This document shows positions 24,347 to 34,674 of a stretch of DNA of 64,000 nt, one piece after another. Positions within the stretch are counted from its first letter, which is position 1; each line of letters opens with the position of its first letter. A program made the translations under genes and the position numbers. The notes under the pieces are model-generated. The model was not told where the DNA came from. It made no database searches and was given only the letters and a program-made list of their open reading frames with translations. Source of the DNA: Utricularia gibba (lineage: Eukaryota; Streptophyta; Magnoliopsida; Lamiales; Lentibulariaceae); the NCBI GenBank assembly GCA_002189035.1, contig NEEC01000014.1, positions 250,501 through 314,500 on the forward strand, read 5' to 3'.

Positions 24347-26371
24347 ATGATGGGAGCATATTTCAGTAATTCATTGATAGTGAGAGAAATGGATGGTGAT
24401 TAGTTTTATAAATGATCCAAAGAAAAGCGCTCAACAATTTAAGTAGAACCAACCGAGGGGTCAACTACCCACCCTCCATTTCTATCACACACACTCATTA
24501 TAAAAAATTATATTTAGTATGTATATTTTTTATCATACAATCATTTTATAGTAAATATTTTTCAAAATCATTTCTTTTTTTCTATTTGGGATGACCATAT
24601 TGAACTTGCTCGCGGTGTCCGTATCAAGAGAATGGAATCTGTTGGAGTATGCACTTAATCAAGCTACTAAAGGCATGTTTGGTATGCGAGATAAGTGGTA
24701 TTTTCATTAGTGATTCAACAAACTCACCATAATCTCTTATATGTAGTAATAATGAAACTTGGGGGTGGGTCAGATTGTTAAAACCAATGTAAATTTATCT
24801 AATCACAAATAAATTCAATTATACATACCAAACATAAAAATGTATAAGATATATTATACTTAATATACATCAATCACAAATAATCTATAACTCTCATTAT
24901 ATAATCTCTTGTACCAAACATGCCCTAAGTCCTTCCAGTAGGTTGACGATGAGAATTTGTCAAGCGGATCTGATGGGGTTCTTGTCATAGTAGGTATGAC
25001 TCCCTCTTGCATAAGCATCCTGCAATAAGAAACCCCTCCGCAGATCTCATTTCCAAGTTAAAAAGTTACGAAAGTTTTCACAAACAGTGCGGCCCAAATA
25101 CATATTTGTATAACATGTCAATAGATGCCCTCAAAAGGAACATGTCTCAAGTGGCATCCGAATGCAAATACATCATATATATTGCTTCTTCTGGCTTGGG
25201 GAATAAAATGATAGCCCCTGCCTCTACATTTTTATATGCTCTTCTCACTGAAAGAATTCTCTTAATCGAGGATCAAGAGCTTTATTCTCTATTTTGTGAA
25301 CCCTTTCCTAAAAGTTCATGGCGGCTTCCCTCCGACTTCCCATTGTACGCTAGACTTCGTACTTTTTATAAGGAATCTAAAGAAAGCTTTGGAGACTTGT
25401 TGAGAAACGATTTATTAGGTAATTCTAGTAGTTCATTGCCTCAACCCTATGTATACCTCCATCTGGATCCAACATTTGGCAGTTTTGATAAGCGTTTCTA
25501 CTGTGATGAAGACCACTCATATATTCAGGATGTGCCATGGTTGATTTTATGGTCAAATCAATATTTCATCCCCTCCTTGTTCTCAATAACATCTTTTCAG
25601 AAAAAGCTGCATGATTTATTTCCAGATAAAGAAACAGTTTTTCATTTTTTAGCATCCTATTTGTTCAATCCAGAAGATTCGGTTTGGGGGTTAGTTAGAA
25701 GATTCTATGATACTTATTTATCTGATGCTGACCTCAAATTGGGGATCCAAATTCGAACTAATACTTTCTACAACACCCCATTCGAAGATGTTCTTAGTCT
25801 AATTGTCTCATGCACCACGAATGAGGGTTTACTTCCATCAGTTTATCAGCAAGAGGAAGGAAATTTGACCAAACCCATGTTCAAAAGGATGAAAACAGTT
25901 GTACTACTGACTTCCTTGAGCCGTGACTACTTTGAGCATATCAGGAGGATGTTTTGGGAGCATGCTACTGTAACCGGAGAGACGATCGCAGTTCACCAAC
26001 GAAGCTTCGAAGAGAACCAGAATACTGGGAATCTAATTGATGATCGAAAAGCCTTAGCAGAAATGTACTTGCTTAGTTTAAGCGATGAGTTGCTTACAAG
26101 TCCATCATCAACTTTTGGGTATGTGGCTCAAGGCCTTGGTGGGTTAACACCATGGATGATCTTGATGTCCAAGAACAAGACAGGCCATTACCATCCATGT
26201 CGCCGACTTCCTTCAATGGAGCCATGCTTCCATGTGCCACCATACTACGATTGTAAGACAGGAAGTGATAAATATCCAAATTCTACTGAGCCTCATACCA
26301 CACAGTGCCTGGATGGGATATGGGGCTTGGGAGGACTGCAGCTAGTTAACCACTTCGACGGTACAACTTAG
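24347..26371 (+). pseudogene. GT37 fucosyltransferase, 5' end broken by a MITE and other lesions
   Basis: Close relative of the intact gene at 37015-38622, including the DNA just upstream of the start. The ancestral ATG aligns to 24347. Soon after it, about 24375-24583 is unrelated DNA with stops in place of the anchor codons. The anchor region (GMTIL-like) resumes at 24585 and is then interrupted by a 255-bp MITE at 24671-24925. One G is lost near 24975, shifting the frame. From 25007 to 26371 the catalytic domain is one open frame of 454 codons, with the ASSGLGNKM motif, KLGIQIRTN (GDP-fucose binding) and STFGYVAQGLGGLTPW. A soluble protein without Golgi anchor could only arise from an internal ATG, so function is doubtful. 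Confidence 0.88.
24671..24925. mobile_element. Tourist/PIF-Harbinger-like MITE inside the GT37 gene
   Basis: 255-bp non-coding element with terminal inverted repeats AGGCATGTTTGGTA and TACCAAACATGCCC. It is flanked by the 3-bp duplication TAA (24668-24670 and 24926-24928). Comparison with the uninterrupted relative at 37015 shows an exact insertion between the CAAGCTAC and GTCCTTCCAG-type flanks. TWA duplications with a GGGCATGTTTGG-type end are typical of PIF/Harbinger MITEs. Confidence 0.9.
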
Positions 26372-27012
26372 ACTCATTCAGTGACTGCCTACCGCAAGTC
26401 TTTCAATTAAATTGTGTTGAGCAATTGCCACCATTTCAAACGCTCTTGTAACGGACTGTTGGGAAATGGGCCACGTCCAGGTCCGCAAACCAAACTCAGG
26501 GTTTAGTTTCACAATGATCATATCAAACCGACAACAGCAGTAGATTCCAAGTGAACCAATAAGAAAATGAAGGCTCCAAATTTTAGTTTCACAAATGCTA
26601 GGCTTGTTCAAGAAGTGTGTTTCAAATTGGAATTAAATGTTCAGAAAAAAAGATATATCATAACAACAATACATTCGGTGAATTTGGACAAGAATACACC
26701 TTACCTAAAACTCTAAGCTAAAATGTGTTAACACGCACATAATGCAAGTCACAACCTAATAAGGCCTCTTCATGTGGGTCGCCGAGGCGCCGAGGAAAGT
26801 TCCGGCTTCGATGATGACTTTGGGCTTGGCCTAATATGAATATACATATAAATGCCTACATAAAAAAATTGCAAAAAAAAAAAAAAAATCATTTTTTGGT
26901 ATTTAATTTTTAAAGGAATATTAATGATGGATACTTTTCAAAATGTTTTAAGAAGATGGATATTTTTCAAATTAAAATGAAAAGAGATGGATATTTTCCA
27001 TATAAACTCTCT

Positions 27013-27113
27013 AATGGTGATACTTTTTGTGGTCATCAGTATCCTTGTAGTCAATATGACGTCTTGGACCCTAGTGACAATAAGGATACTAATGACCACA
27101 AAAAGTATCACCA
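27013..27113. repeat. Inverted repeat able to form a long hairpin
   Basis: Arms 27013-27052 and 27075-27113 pair over about 39 bases with few mismatches, separated by a 22-base loop. The arm core reads GTGATACTTTTTGTGGTCAT. A third copy of the TATCCTTATTGTC motif follows at about 27123. No terminal repeats or TSD were identified, so it could be a MITE remnant or a small-RNA-type hairpin. Confidence 0.7.
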
Positions 27114-27305
27114 TCAGCTTACTATCCTTATTGTCCTCCGAGTCAGGGGGCGAGCTGCTGCTCCCTTCCACGAGGGAGGCCTTTTTTTTTTTTTTTCGCA
27201 GGAGCCTCAAGTCTTCTTAACTTGAATACTTATTTATAGTAGTTAAATGTACATAGAAAAAAAAGAAACTAATTCAATAGATGCTAATACAAATGTAGAT
27301 GCAGT

Positions 27306-27458
27306 AACCATAATTTGAGTTAGGTACTTAAATGGAGTACTCTCTTCGTATTAAGTAACCATAATTCGAGTTAGGTAATTAAACCGAGTACAATTTTCAT
27401 ATTAAGTAACCATAATTTCAGTTAGGTACTTAAATGGAGTACTCTTTTCGTATTAAAT
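27306..27458. repeat. Tandem repeat, about 51-bp unit, three copies
   Basis: Units begin TAACCATAATT at about 27306, 27356 and 27407 and share GAGTTAGGTACTTAAA and GAGTACTCT segments. The third unit is the better match to the first. Confidence 0.75.
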
Positions 27459-27665
27459 AAATATTAAAGTCAACCCAAGGGCGGACAGGTCTCATTTTGT
27501 AGTTGCGAATCGCATCTATGCAACATTTATAATGCCGAATCTCAAGGCATAATCTATTTAAATGTACCTCATCGCATCTTCTAAGCTCCTACCTAAAAGA
27601 AGACTAAGGTTCAAACCCTCTGCATATAATCCAACAGTCACTAAATTCTCTGTGCTACCAAAATC

Positions 27666-27953
27666 ATGCCTGAGTTTTCTATGCTTCCAATGAATTATCA
27701 ACTTACACTCATTATGTGTGTGACTTTTTTTATGGGTGTTTGTCTGCTCCCCTCGTATTTACGTAGTGTTTACCCTTTCAGATTTTATACATCCGAATCT
27801 GAAGCCGAGAGTCCGTTATATAACTCAAGAATTGCGATTTGTTTGGTGGGTGGAGCCCGGAGATTCGAACTCACCGGCCCTTCCATCATTCAACGAATGC
27901 TTCGAGTTTACCCTAATTCAGATCTTTTTTCTGCATTGTCCTCTTGATGTTGA
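27666..27953 (+). pseudogene. Fragment of a DUF7796-type plant protein
   Basis: The ATG at 27666 starts a short frame with a hydrophobic segment (LIMCVTFFMGVCLLPSYL, about residues 15-32). It is followed by a diagnostic motif block: IAICLVGGARRFELTGPSII, then RVYPNSDLF. This block is the start of the conserved domain in a family of plant membrane-anchored proteins annotated as DUF7796. An extra T in a T-run near 27925 shifts the frame; the expected LHCPLD continues in another frame for a few residues. Homology then ends, so the rest of the domain is missing. The family name is from memory of the motif and less certain than the frameshift. Confidence 0.6.
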
Positions 27954-28442
27954 ACTAAATTTAATTTTTTTTTAAAATAGAAAAGCAAAAGAAAATCACG
28001 ATCTAATCATGGTTCAATTGCAATTCAGCCATGATTCAACTATGATTTAATTATAATTTGATAATTTTTCATAAAAAAATATCAAAAAAAGTGAGCGGTT
28101 CCGATCATAGTTGAACATTTCCAATTGCAAACGATCAGTACCTGTTTGATGCTAAGGAAAATGTTCAGGAAGTTGCCAGTTGTTTTATATATGATCATAT
28201 ATTTGATGGTTTTCCCTTTTTCAATGCATGGTGTCCACGAAACCATATAGTTGACATTTGAGGTGCATGAATCCAAACATTTTTTGGTACTCTTGTGTTG
28301 TACTTGATTGAGTTGCAAACTGGCGGGATAACCCGAGAACTCAATAAGGGTAGCCTTCCAACTTCACCATCCTGTAAAATGATAATGTTTACAAGTCTTG
28401 ACAGTGTTCAAGGAAGAAACTAATTTCCTACAACACTATGCC
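27954..28442. other. Dispersed repeat and upstream DNA of the GT61 gene
   Basis: 27985-28180 resembles the palindrome-arm DNA at 9380-9650, sharing ATGGTTCAATT- and GATGCTAAGGAAAAT-type segments in the same order. It is therefore a dispersed, non-coding repeat. No coding signs are seen before the GT61 start. Confidence 0.5.
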
Positions 28443-29928
28443 ATGTGTTCCCTTCGATTCCAGTTGAAAATACTCTGCATCCTAATTGCTTTCCTCTCTC
28501 TATTCGCACTCCTTAATATGAAGTCAGCTCCAACTCTGCTAGCTGAACCATCTTCGTATACAATGAAAAACCATGAACAGGAGGAAGGAATGGCGACGAA
28601 GCGGCGAGACTCGGTCACTTTTCTCCCTTTGATAGACCTACGATTCTCTGAGACAGCTGAGAATGGGAAGACGTGGTTCATGAGCTCACTTACAGATATC
28701 GAAGAAGAAGGTGAAGCCCAGTATATGAAATTCCCTTCAAATGTTACAAAAGGTAGAGTTTTATGTATCAAGGCACGACATGGAAACCTAGGGTCCGAAA
28801 ATTCATATGCATTAGCATGGAGAGATTATCTTCCAAGGGATGCTACTTTGATTCAAGGGATTACATTCATTGCTGACTCTTACTATGTATACCAGAACAT
28901 TTGGCATGGGCAATCCGCTTTGATGTCCTTTGTGGGATGGTATATAAAAACGCACTGCAGGAAACCTGATAGATGGGTTTTATTTTATAGAGGTGAACTC
29001 GTAACGAGTGCAATTCCATGGGTGAAGAATTTGATGGATGCAACATTTGATGGCCACTTTAATATTGAGGATTTGGATAAGAATAAGACAAATTCTGTGA
29101 CTGATGCTCCAACTTGCTTCGAGGAGGCCGTGGTGATGAGACACACTGAAAGAGATCTGTCTAAGGAGAAGAGACGTAAGGTTTATGATTTGATGAGATG
29201 CAAAGCCAGGATCCACTGTAATGTTAGCTCAAAAGAGAAGTCAAAATCCGAGATTGGCATGACACTTCTTTTAAGGCCAGAGTCACGATCCTTCAAGAAT
29301 TCATCCGCAGTGATTAGCATATTTCAGAGAGCTTGCAACAAGGTTAACAATTGTCGTCTTTCAGTGGCCTACCCTCATAGTCTCTCATTTTGTGAGCAAG
29401 TAAGTATGAGTTGGTGCCTTTTATTCCTTGGTTTTTAAAACAAAAAAACTACAACTATCAATTTCAAAAGCATGATTTGTGTTTCATTGTCTGACAGCAC
29501 GCGTGATGGTAATTTAGGTGCAGCTGATGCACAAAACAGACATAATGATCTCGTCACACGGTGCACAGGTCACTAATATGATCCTGATGGATAGAAACAG
29601 CAGTGTCATGGAACTATATCCTAAGGGCTGGCTGGAGCACGCAGGCGTCGGCCAGTACGTGTACCATTGGCTAAGTGATTGGTCCGGAATGAGACACCAA
29701 GGTGTGTGGCGAGACCCTGTCGCAGATGACTGTCATAATTTGACGGACATGAATTCTTGCGTGAAAGCATCCTTCATGGTGAGAAAGATTGGGCATAATG
29801 AATCATATTTCATGGAGTGGGCTGACAGAGTTCTTAATATTATGCAACGTAGCATTCAGGATGCAAGAGGATCTGCAAATGATCCATCTGCTTCTGTTGG
29901 TTGTAGATGTGAATCAATTCATTGGTGA
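28443..29928 (+). CDS. GT61 (DUF563) glycosyltransferase, two exons
   Basis: Exon 1 is 28443-29399 and exon 2 is 29518-29928. The 118-bp intron has GTAAGTATG at the donor and TTTAG at the acceptor, and splicing joins FCEQ to VQLMHKTD in frame. The product is about 455 residues. Residues 3-24 form a signal anchor (LKILCILIAFLSLFALL), as expected for a type II Golgi enzyme. The C-terminal half holds the DUF563 signature MISSHGAQVTNMILMDRNSS and ELYPKGWLEHAGVGQYVYHW. Plant GT61 members transfer pentoses to xylan or to N-glycans; which acceptor is used cannot be told. I chose the ATG at 28443 because it starts the anchor; no upstream ATG is in frame. It lies inside the fucosyltransferase cluster. 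Confidence 0.9.
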
Positions 29929-30195
29929 ATTGATAGAGTATTCAACTATAAGCAAAACTTGCATATGAAATAAACACAAAAACCATAGGTGGGGATCATT
30001 TTTTTTTTTACATCTCATCCTTTTGGACATATCAAAAAGGGTACAAGAGGTGCCTTTTTTGTTGGTCGTACTTTTAGACCATATGGTGGCTCTCCAAACA
30101 TCAGAATCTGTTTCATTCCCCGTGTTCAAAAACAAGTTATCAGCTTGATTCATCATATATCCCAAGTCCTTGTAAACCACTGAACTCTTGATTTT

Positions 30196-30671
30196 TCAAG
30201 CCCAGGGAAACACTTGCGACTTCAGTAATTTGATATACTTCAAACTCGAACTCACGAAACGGTAAACCAGTGTTGCATAAGAATTGAGGCATTTCCCATC
30301 ATAGCAAACTCTGTTCGGGAGGCATATTTTGCTGCATTCTCCACAGTTGAATGGATTCGTGCGCAGATCCACAAACTCAAGCCCACAACGCTTCAACGAA
30401 GATGTTTGAGTACATCCTTCTTCTTTCAAATGTCAAAATAAATAAAAAAAAAATTTACTTGCTTTTGAATCTATGCGAGAGAGAATGAATAAGATGAAAA
30501 TAAAATGGGGAGAATCATAATTCTTATCCTTGTTTATTTCCAATCACCTTGGGGAGAATCTTGATTCTTATCCTTGATTAATTCTTCAGTGTTGGAACTC
30601 GCGAGGGCGGCGGTTGTAGCAGTAATCGCAATGACGGCAATGATCAGAGAATACTTGGCAGCCTTCACCAT
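30196..30671 (-). CDS. STIG1-like small secreted cysteine-rich protein, two exons
   Basis: The minus-strand ATG at 30671 begins a signal peptide (MVKAAKYSLIIAVIAITATT, cleavage likely after ALAS). Exon 1 (30671-30548) ends CAAG before a GTGATT donor. A T-rich intron of about 125 bases ends TTTGAAAG, and exon 2 (30422-30196) continues in the same phase. Exon 2 carries the STIG1-type core: RCGLEFVDLRTNPFNCGECS followed by CLPNRVCYDGKC. The mature domain has about eight Cys. A TATATAA box at 30711-30717 lies 40 bases upstream of the start. STIG1 proteins are secreted apoplastic peptides acting in stigma/pollen and lipid-related signalling. The splice sites are my prediction; without splicing, exon 1 would stop after 45 residues. 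Confidence 0.72.
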
Positions 30672-30710
30672 TTTCTTGTAATGCAAACTGCCGGGATCAG
30701 GATGCTCATA

Positions 30711-30717
30711 TTATATA
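30711..30717 (-). promoter_or_regulatory. TATA box of the STIG1-like gene
   Basis: TATATAA read on the minus strand, about 40 bases before the ATG at 30671. Its position supports that start codon. Confidence 0.55.
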
Positions 30718-31479
30718 GCCATGGCAACAGTTGCAGGTTGCCACCCGACGTCAATATCGTGTCGCCGGGGGCATGCATCACGCTGGTACGAGACTAATAA
30801 AGGAACAAAGACCAAAGCGAATACAAAACCTAAAATGCATACAATGCTACATGAATACAAAATATTAATCTAACATTCACCTAAAACAAACTTGGCGTTT
30901 GGCAGCATAACAGTCCGAATATGAAACGTTGCATTCAGGAATTTGAAGGGTCAGTTGATGCACCAACTTCAACACTGGCTTCGTTTCGAACTGATTTCTA
31001 AATGAAAATTCGTGAAATCAAGTTTCAGTACTATTAGAAATTTATATTTTATTACACAAAAATGTTAAAATTGGAATCTTGAAAATTGAATTAAATAATT
31101 CGTTAATATTGATTGAACAACATTTGTTGAGGGACAACTGCGACAAGGGTTTTACAAATTCAGACCACACAGAAGACAATGTCCAATCCTAATAACCCTA
31201 GTCAAGCACACTACGGATTAGCCACGCCAAACAACCTAAAAAAATGTCTTGGCGAAATTATTGATGTCCGAAGCAGCGTAGAACCAAGCTGACATAGAAA
31301 AATGCTCATTGCGAAGAATCTCGTGCCCAACTATTCTTCCTACACCATCATTTTTCAGCAAAAAAAAAAAAAAAGAATGGCTCTTTAACCTTGCCATTCC
31401 TGAACCAGCTCAATGGCTTGGAACCTTTCTGTGGACTCGTGAATTGTAACTACAATTAAGTATCAAAATATTACTTTTC
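30718..31479. other. Intergenic, no gene
   Basis: AT-rich DNA between the STIG1-like gene and a tandem repeat array. I see no coding or transposon signature. A long A-tract lies at 31362-31375. Confidence 0.5.
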
Positions 31480-32270
31480 AATGAACAAAATAAAAGGAGT
31501 ACATTTCGGTACAATTGTTCCAATGCTGGAGGACATTCATTTTTTCTCATTAAAAAGTAAATGTCAGACAGATGATGCCCCCGTGACCAGGTTATCCACT
31601 GCACTCAACGAAATGACCTAACACTTGTTTTATATTAAACAAATCAGTTAACGAGAATAACCGCAATTCATACTTCATTACAGATGAGAAGACCTGCCAC
31701 TTGGCAATGAAGAAAAACAACGGTTCATTTTTTAAGTCAAATAAAAGGAAAACATTGCGGTACAATTATTCCGATGTCGAGGTACAATTTTTCTCATTAA
31801 AAAACTATACTCTTCCAATTGTCAGATAGATCAGGGCATTGACTGCACTCAACAAAATGACCTAAACAATTACTTAATATTAAACAAATCAACTAATGAG
31901 AATAACAGCAGTTCATATTCAAAGAGGGCTTCATTACAGGATAGAAAACTTGCCAATTGCCAGTGAAGAAAACAACGTTTCATTATTTAAGTCATATAAA
32001 AGGAATACATTGCGGCGCAGTTATTCCAATGTCGAAGGACAATTTTTCTCATTCAGAAAGTATACTCTCTTACAAATGTCAGATGGATTTTGCCCCCGTG
32101 ATCAGGGCATTGACTGTACTCAACCAAATCACCTAACAATTATTTTATATTGCACAAGCCAATGAACGTGAATAACAGCAATTCATACTTCAAACTGGGC
32201 TTCATTACAGATTAGAAAACTTGCCACTTGCATGTGAAGAAAACAACGTTTCATTTTTTAAGTCTAGTAA
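31480..32270. repeat. Degenerate tandem array, about 245-270-bp unit, three copies
   Basis: Landmarks recur in order: a block with ACATTGCGGTACAATTATTCC, then TTTTTCTCATT, then GTCAGAT, then TTGACTGCACTCAACAAAATGA, then AACAAATCA and ATAACAGCAATTCATA. The AAATGACCTA landmark falls at about 31610, 31854 and 32126, giving periods of 244 and about 270. Units have diverged by roughly 10-20% by eye. Confidence 0.75.
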
Positions 32271-33301
32271 ATACAATCTTAATATTTCAAAACAAGGGAG
32301 CATTGCGCATGTGTTTGCAAGCATGACTTTGATTTTTGTAGCCATTATCCAGTGATCGAGCACCCCTTAGGTGCAATGGATTTGCATGTATTCACCGATT
32401 ACCTCTGACAAAGAAAAACAAGCATTTGGAATGACTCCTAAAGTATACAACAGCAGCAAGCTCCTTTTTTGTTAGATCACAGAGATGACCATAAAACGAT
32501 TTTTTTATTGTCAAATAATGATTATTATTATTATTATTATTATTATTTGTTTAGTATTTTTTATTTGAATAAGTAATAGTGTTATTTATATAATATAAAA
32601 ATAAAGGTAGAGAGAGAAAAAGAAATGATGGATACTTTTTGTAAAAAAAAATTTATGCACTAGGTAGATTTATAAAACCTGTAAGCGTTTGGATTTGACA
32701 TAAATTAGGTGCAATAAATTTCAATTTATCAAAGATCATCATAAGTACCTAATTTTTCAAATAATTCCATTGAAGAGCAAATTCCAACCTTGAAGGCATT
32801 ATTAGGAATGATGGTTTTGAATCTCCCAATAATCTATATCAACAACATGATTGAACTATGGAGTCAAACAATCAAACTTATTTCCAACTCCAGTTTGCTT
32901 AGTGCGGCATATGAATTACAACATGGTCCATGGGAAACATCAATAGAAATGAATACAATTGATAATACTATTAGATATTATTCATGACTTAGGTCAATTG
33001 GTTTTGAACGCAATAAATTGTGAATAAACTGTATATTCAAGGTAAATTATCAATAAGAATGGATACTTAAGGTAAATTACTGATAAAAATATAAACAAAG
33101 TTAAATTTCTAGTAGAAAGGAACATTTAAGATAACTTGTTAATAAAAATATTAAACAAGGATAAGTTAAAGGTAAGTTGCTAATAAACCATATTTAAAAG
33201 GTAAATCACAAATACATTGGATAAGAAAGGTAAAATAGTAATAAAAGATGTCTTGAAAGATTATTTTGCACAATGAGCCCAACACATACATATATCAATG
33301 A
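32271..33301. other. Intergenic AT-rich DNA with simple repeats
   Basis: An (ATT)n microsatellite lies at 32521-32547. Imperfect repeats of about 40 bases built on AAGGTAAATTA / AATAAAAAT occur from about 33030 to 33250. No gene seen. Confidence 0.6.
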
Positions 33302-34591
33302 TTATTCCATCGGCTTCTCGAAGACCGCCGAGAGGTAGACCTGATTCTGCAGTGCCGGATTATCAGTCTTTTTCCCCACATTCCATCTCAAGATATTGAA
33401 ACCTACTCGTTTGAGAACGGGGACATACGTTTCCTCGAGTTGCGGGCTCGAGCAGAAGAAATGGTCTAACCAAAACAGGCCACCAGGTCTCAGTATTCGA
33501 TAAATATCGTAAAGAATGAACTCCAACATAATCCCAGGGATCCAGTTACTGAGCATATGCATCGAGTGAACGATATCAAGTGTGTTTTCGAAGAAAGGAA
33601 GCCTCTGTGAAATGGAGATGTGCATTGACAGCAACCCTCGAGAGGCAATGAAGCTGTTGAAAGGTCCATCTAGGTTCATGCTAGTTGTTATGATCGTCAC
33701 GTTCCTCTCCATCATACGAGCTGCAAACGTACCCGATCCACCACCTATGTCAACACCGATGCGTATCGTTCCATGAGGTTTCAGTGCAAGAACTTGATCA
33801 ATGCCGTACTCGATGCCCCGATCGCGCAGCCACCTCTTTCCTTCTCTGCGTTCCAGGTCAAAGCAGTCATTGCAATCGAAATAGGTTTGTTTGTCACGCC
33901 ACCTTTGCCGCAGGCAAGCGTAGTTCTTACAAGTATATGAATCCCAAACAATGCTTGTGTCTGGTGGAATAGACCACAAGCTTTTTGGGAGGGGAGACGG
34001 TTCGACGTAGTTTTTGGGAGATTTGGGATGGCACCTCCTCCTAGGAAGCGGCTCACATCCACGAAGCATCATACTCTGAGCAGAAACCTCATCCATCGGG
34101 CACTCTCCTCCAGCTTGATAACTCATGAATTTCTCGAGTTCCTCTTTGTGCTTCAAGCAACCAGCTCCATACGAAAATGCAATCTCACTCCCCATTCTTA
34201 GATTATATCCATTAGGAAGATTGTGACTGCCTAGGGCAAGCTTCGCCTCACTGCTTAAATCTGACAAAGGAGTGCGCAATTCCAGCTGCAAGGTGTTACC
34301 TTTTGATGACCCCCCTTCATTCCTCAATTGGTGTACAAGTGAGCGGCAGGCGGCAAGGCCACCACTGAGTTCATGAATGAAAGAAGAATAATCAAACTCT
34401 GTGAGTCTAGTGCCAGAGAAGGCGTAGAATGTGACAACGTTCGTTAGTATTACAAGGAGAAGAACCTTGAACAGTGTACTCCACTTCTCGGTTTTGTCAC
34501 GATAATAAAAGGTTTGCTCCATCCTTGGATTCAAGGGAATGTCAGTTCTATTTCTATTCTCTATTTTCCTAATCGATGGGCCAAGAGGCAT
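33302..34591 (-). CDS. Membrane-anchored SAM-dependent methyltransferase-like protein
   Basis: This single-exon frame encodes 429 residues. A membrane anchor spans about residues 40-58 (LFKVLLLVILTNVVTFYAF), consistent with a type II Golgi or ER protein. A Cys-rich middle region (CEPLPRRRC, then NDCFDLE) precedes a Rossmann-type methyltransferase domain with SAM motif VDIGGGSGTFAARM at about 280-293. Post-motif segments (DIVHSMHMLSNW, then YRILRPGGLFWLDHFF) fit class I methyltransferases. It resembles the plant family annotated as probable methyltransferases of the At1g29790 type. The substrate is unknown. A TATAAAAA box on the minus strand at 34667-34674 supports the ATG at 34591. It sits between GT37 copies, divergent from the gene at 37015. 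Confidence 0.85.
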   Translation of the reverse strand: MPLGPSIRKIENRNRTDIPLNPRMEQTFYYRDKTEKWSTLFKVLLLVILTNVVTFYAFSGTRLTEFDYSSFIHELSGGLAACRSLVHQLRNEGGSSKGNTLQLELRTPLSDLSSEAKLALGSHNLPNGYNLRMGSEIAFSYGAGCLKHKEELEKFMSYQAGGECPMDEVSAQSMMLRGCEPLPRRRCHPKSPKNYVEPSPLPKSLWSIPPDTSIVWDSYTCKNYACLRQRWRDKQTYFDCNDCFDLERREGKRWLRDRGIEYGIDQVLALKPHGTIRIGVDIGGGSGTFAARMMERNVTIITTSMNLDGPFNSFIASRGLLSMHISISQRLPFFENTLDIVHSMHMLSNWIPGIMLEFILYDIYRILRPGGLFWLDHFFCSSPQLEETYVPVLKRVGFNILRWNVGKKTDNPALQNQVYLSAVFEKPME

Positions 34592-34666
34592 GAAACTCGA
34601 TGTGGGTAGGACAGCGGAGGTGCTTCAAGATCTGAAGATGATAAGAACTACTTCAAGAGCTCATCC

Positions 34667-34674
34667 TTTTTATA
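34667..34674 (-). promoter_or_regulatory. TATA box of the methyltransferase-like gene
   Basis: TATAAAAA on the minus strand, about 75 bases upstream of the ATG at 34591. Confidence 0.5.

Larger units (their letters stand above)
26372..27665. other. Intergenic DNA with hairpin and short tandem repeats
   Basis: No gene recognised. It contains a strong inverted repeat at 27013-27113 and about three copies of a 51-bp tandem repeat at 27306-27458, both listed separately. A long A-tract lies at 26873-26888. Confidence 0.6.

Noticed and set aside
26873-27210. Retroposed gene with poly(A) tail
   Set aside because: The A-tract is not next to any coding remnant and no flanking duplication is visible.
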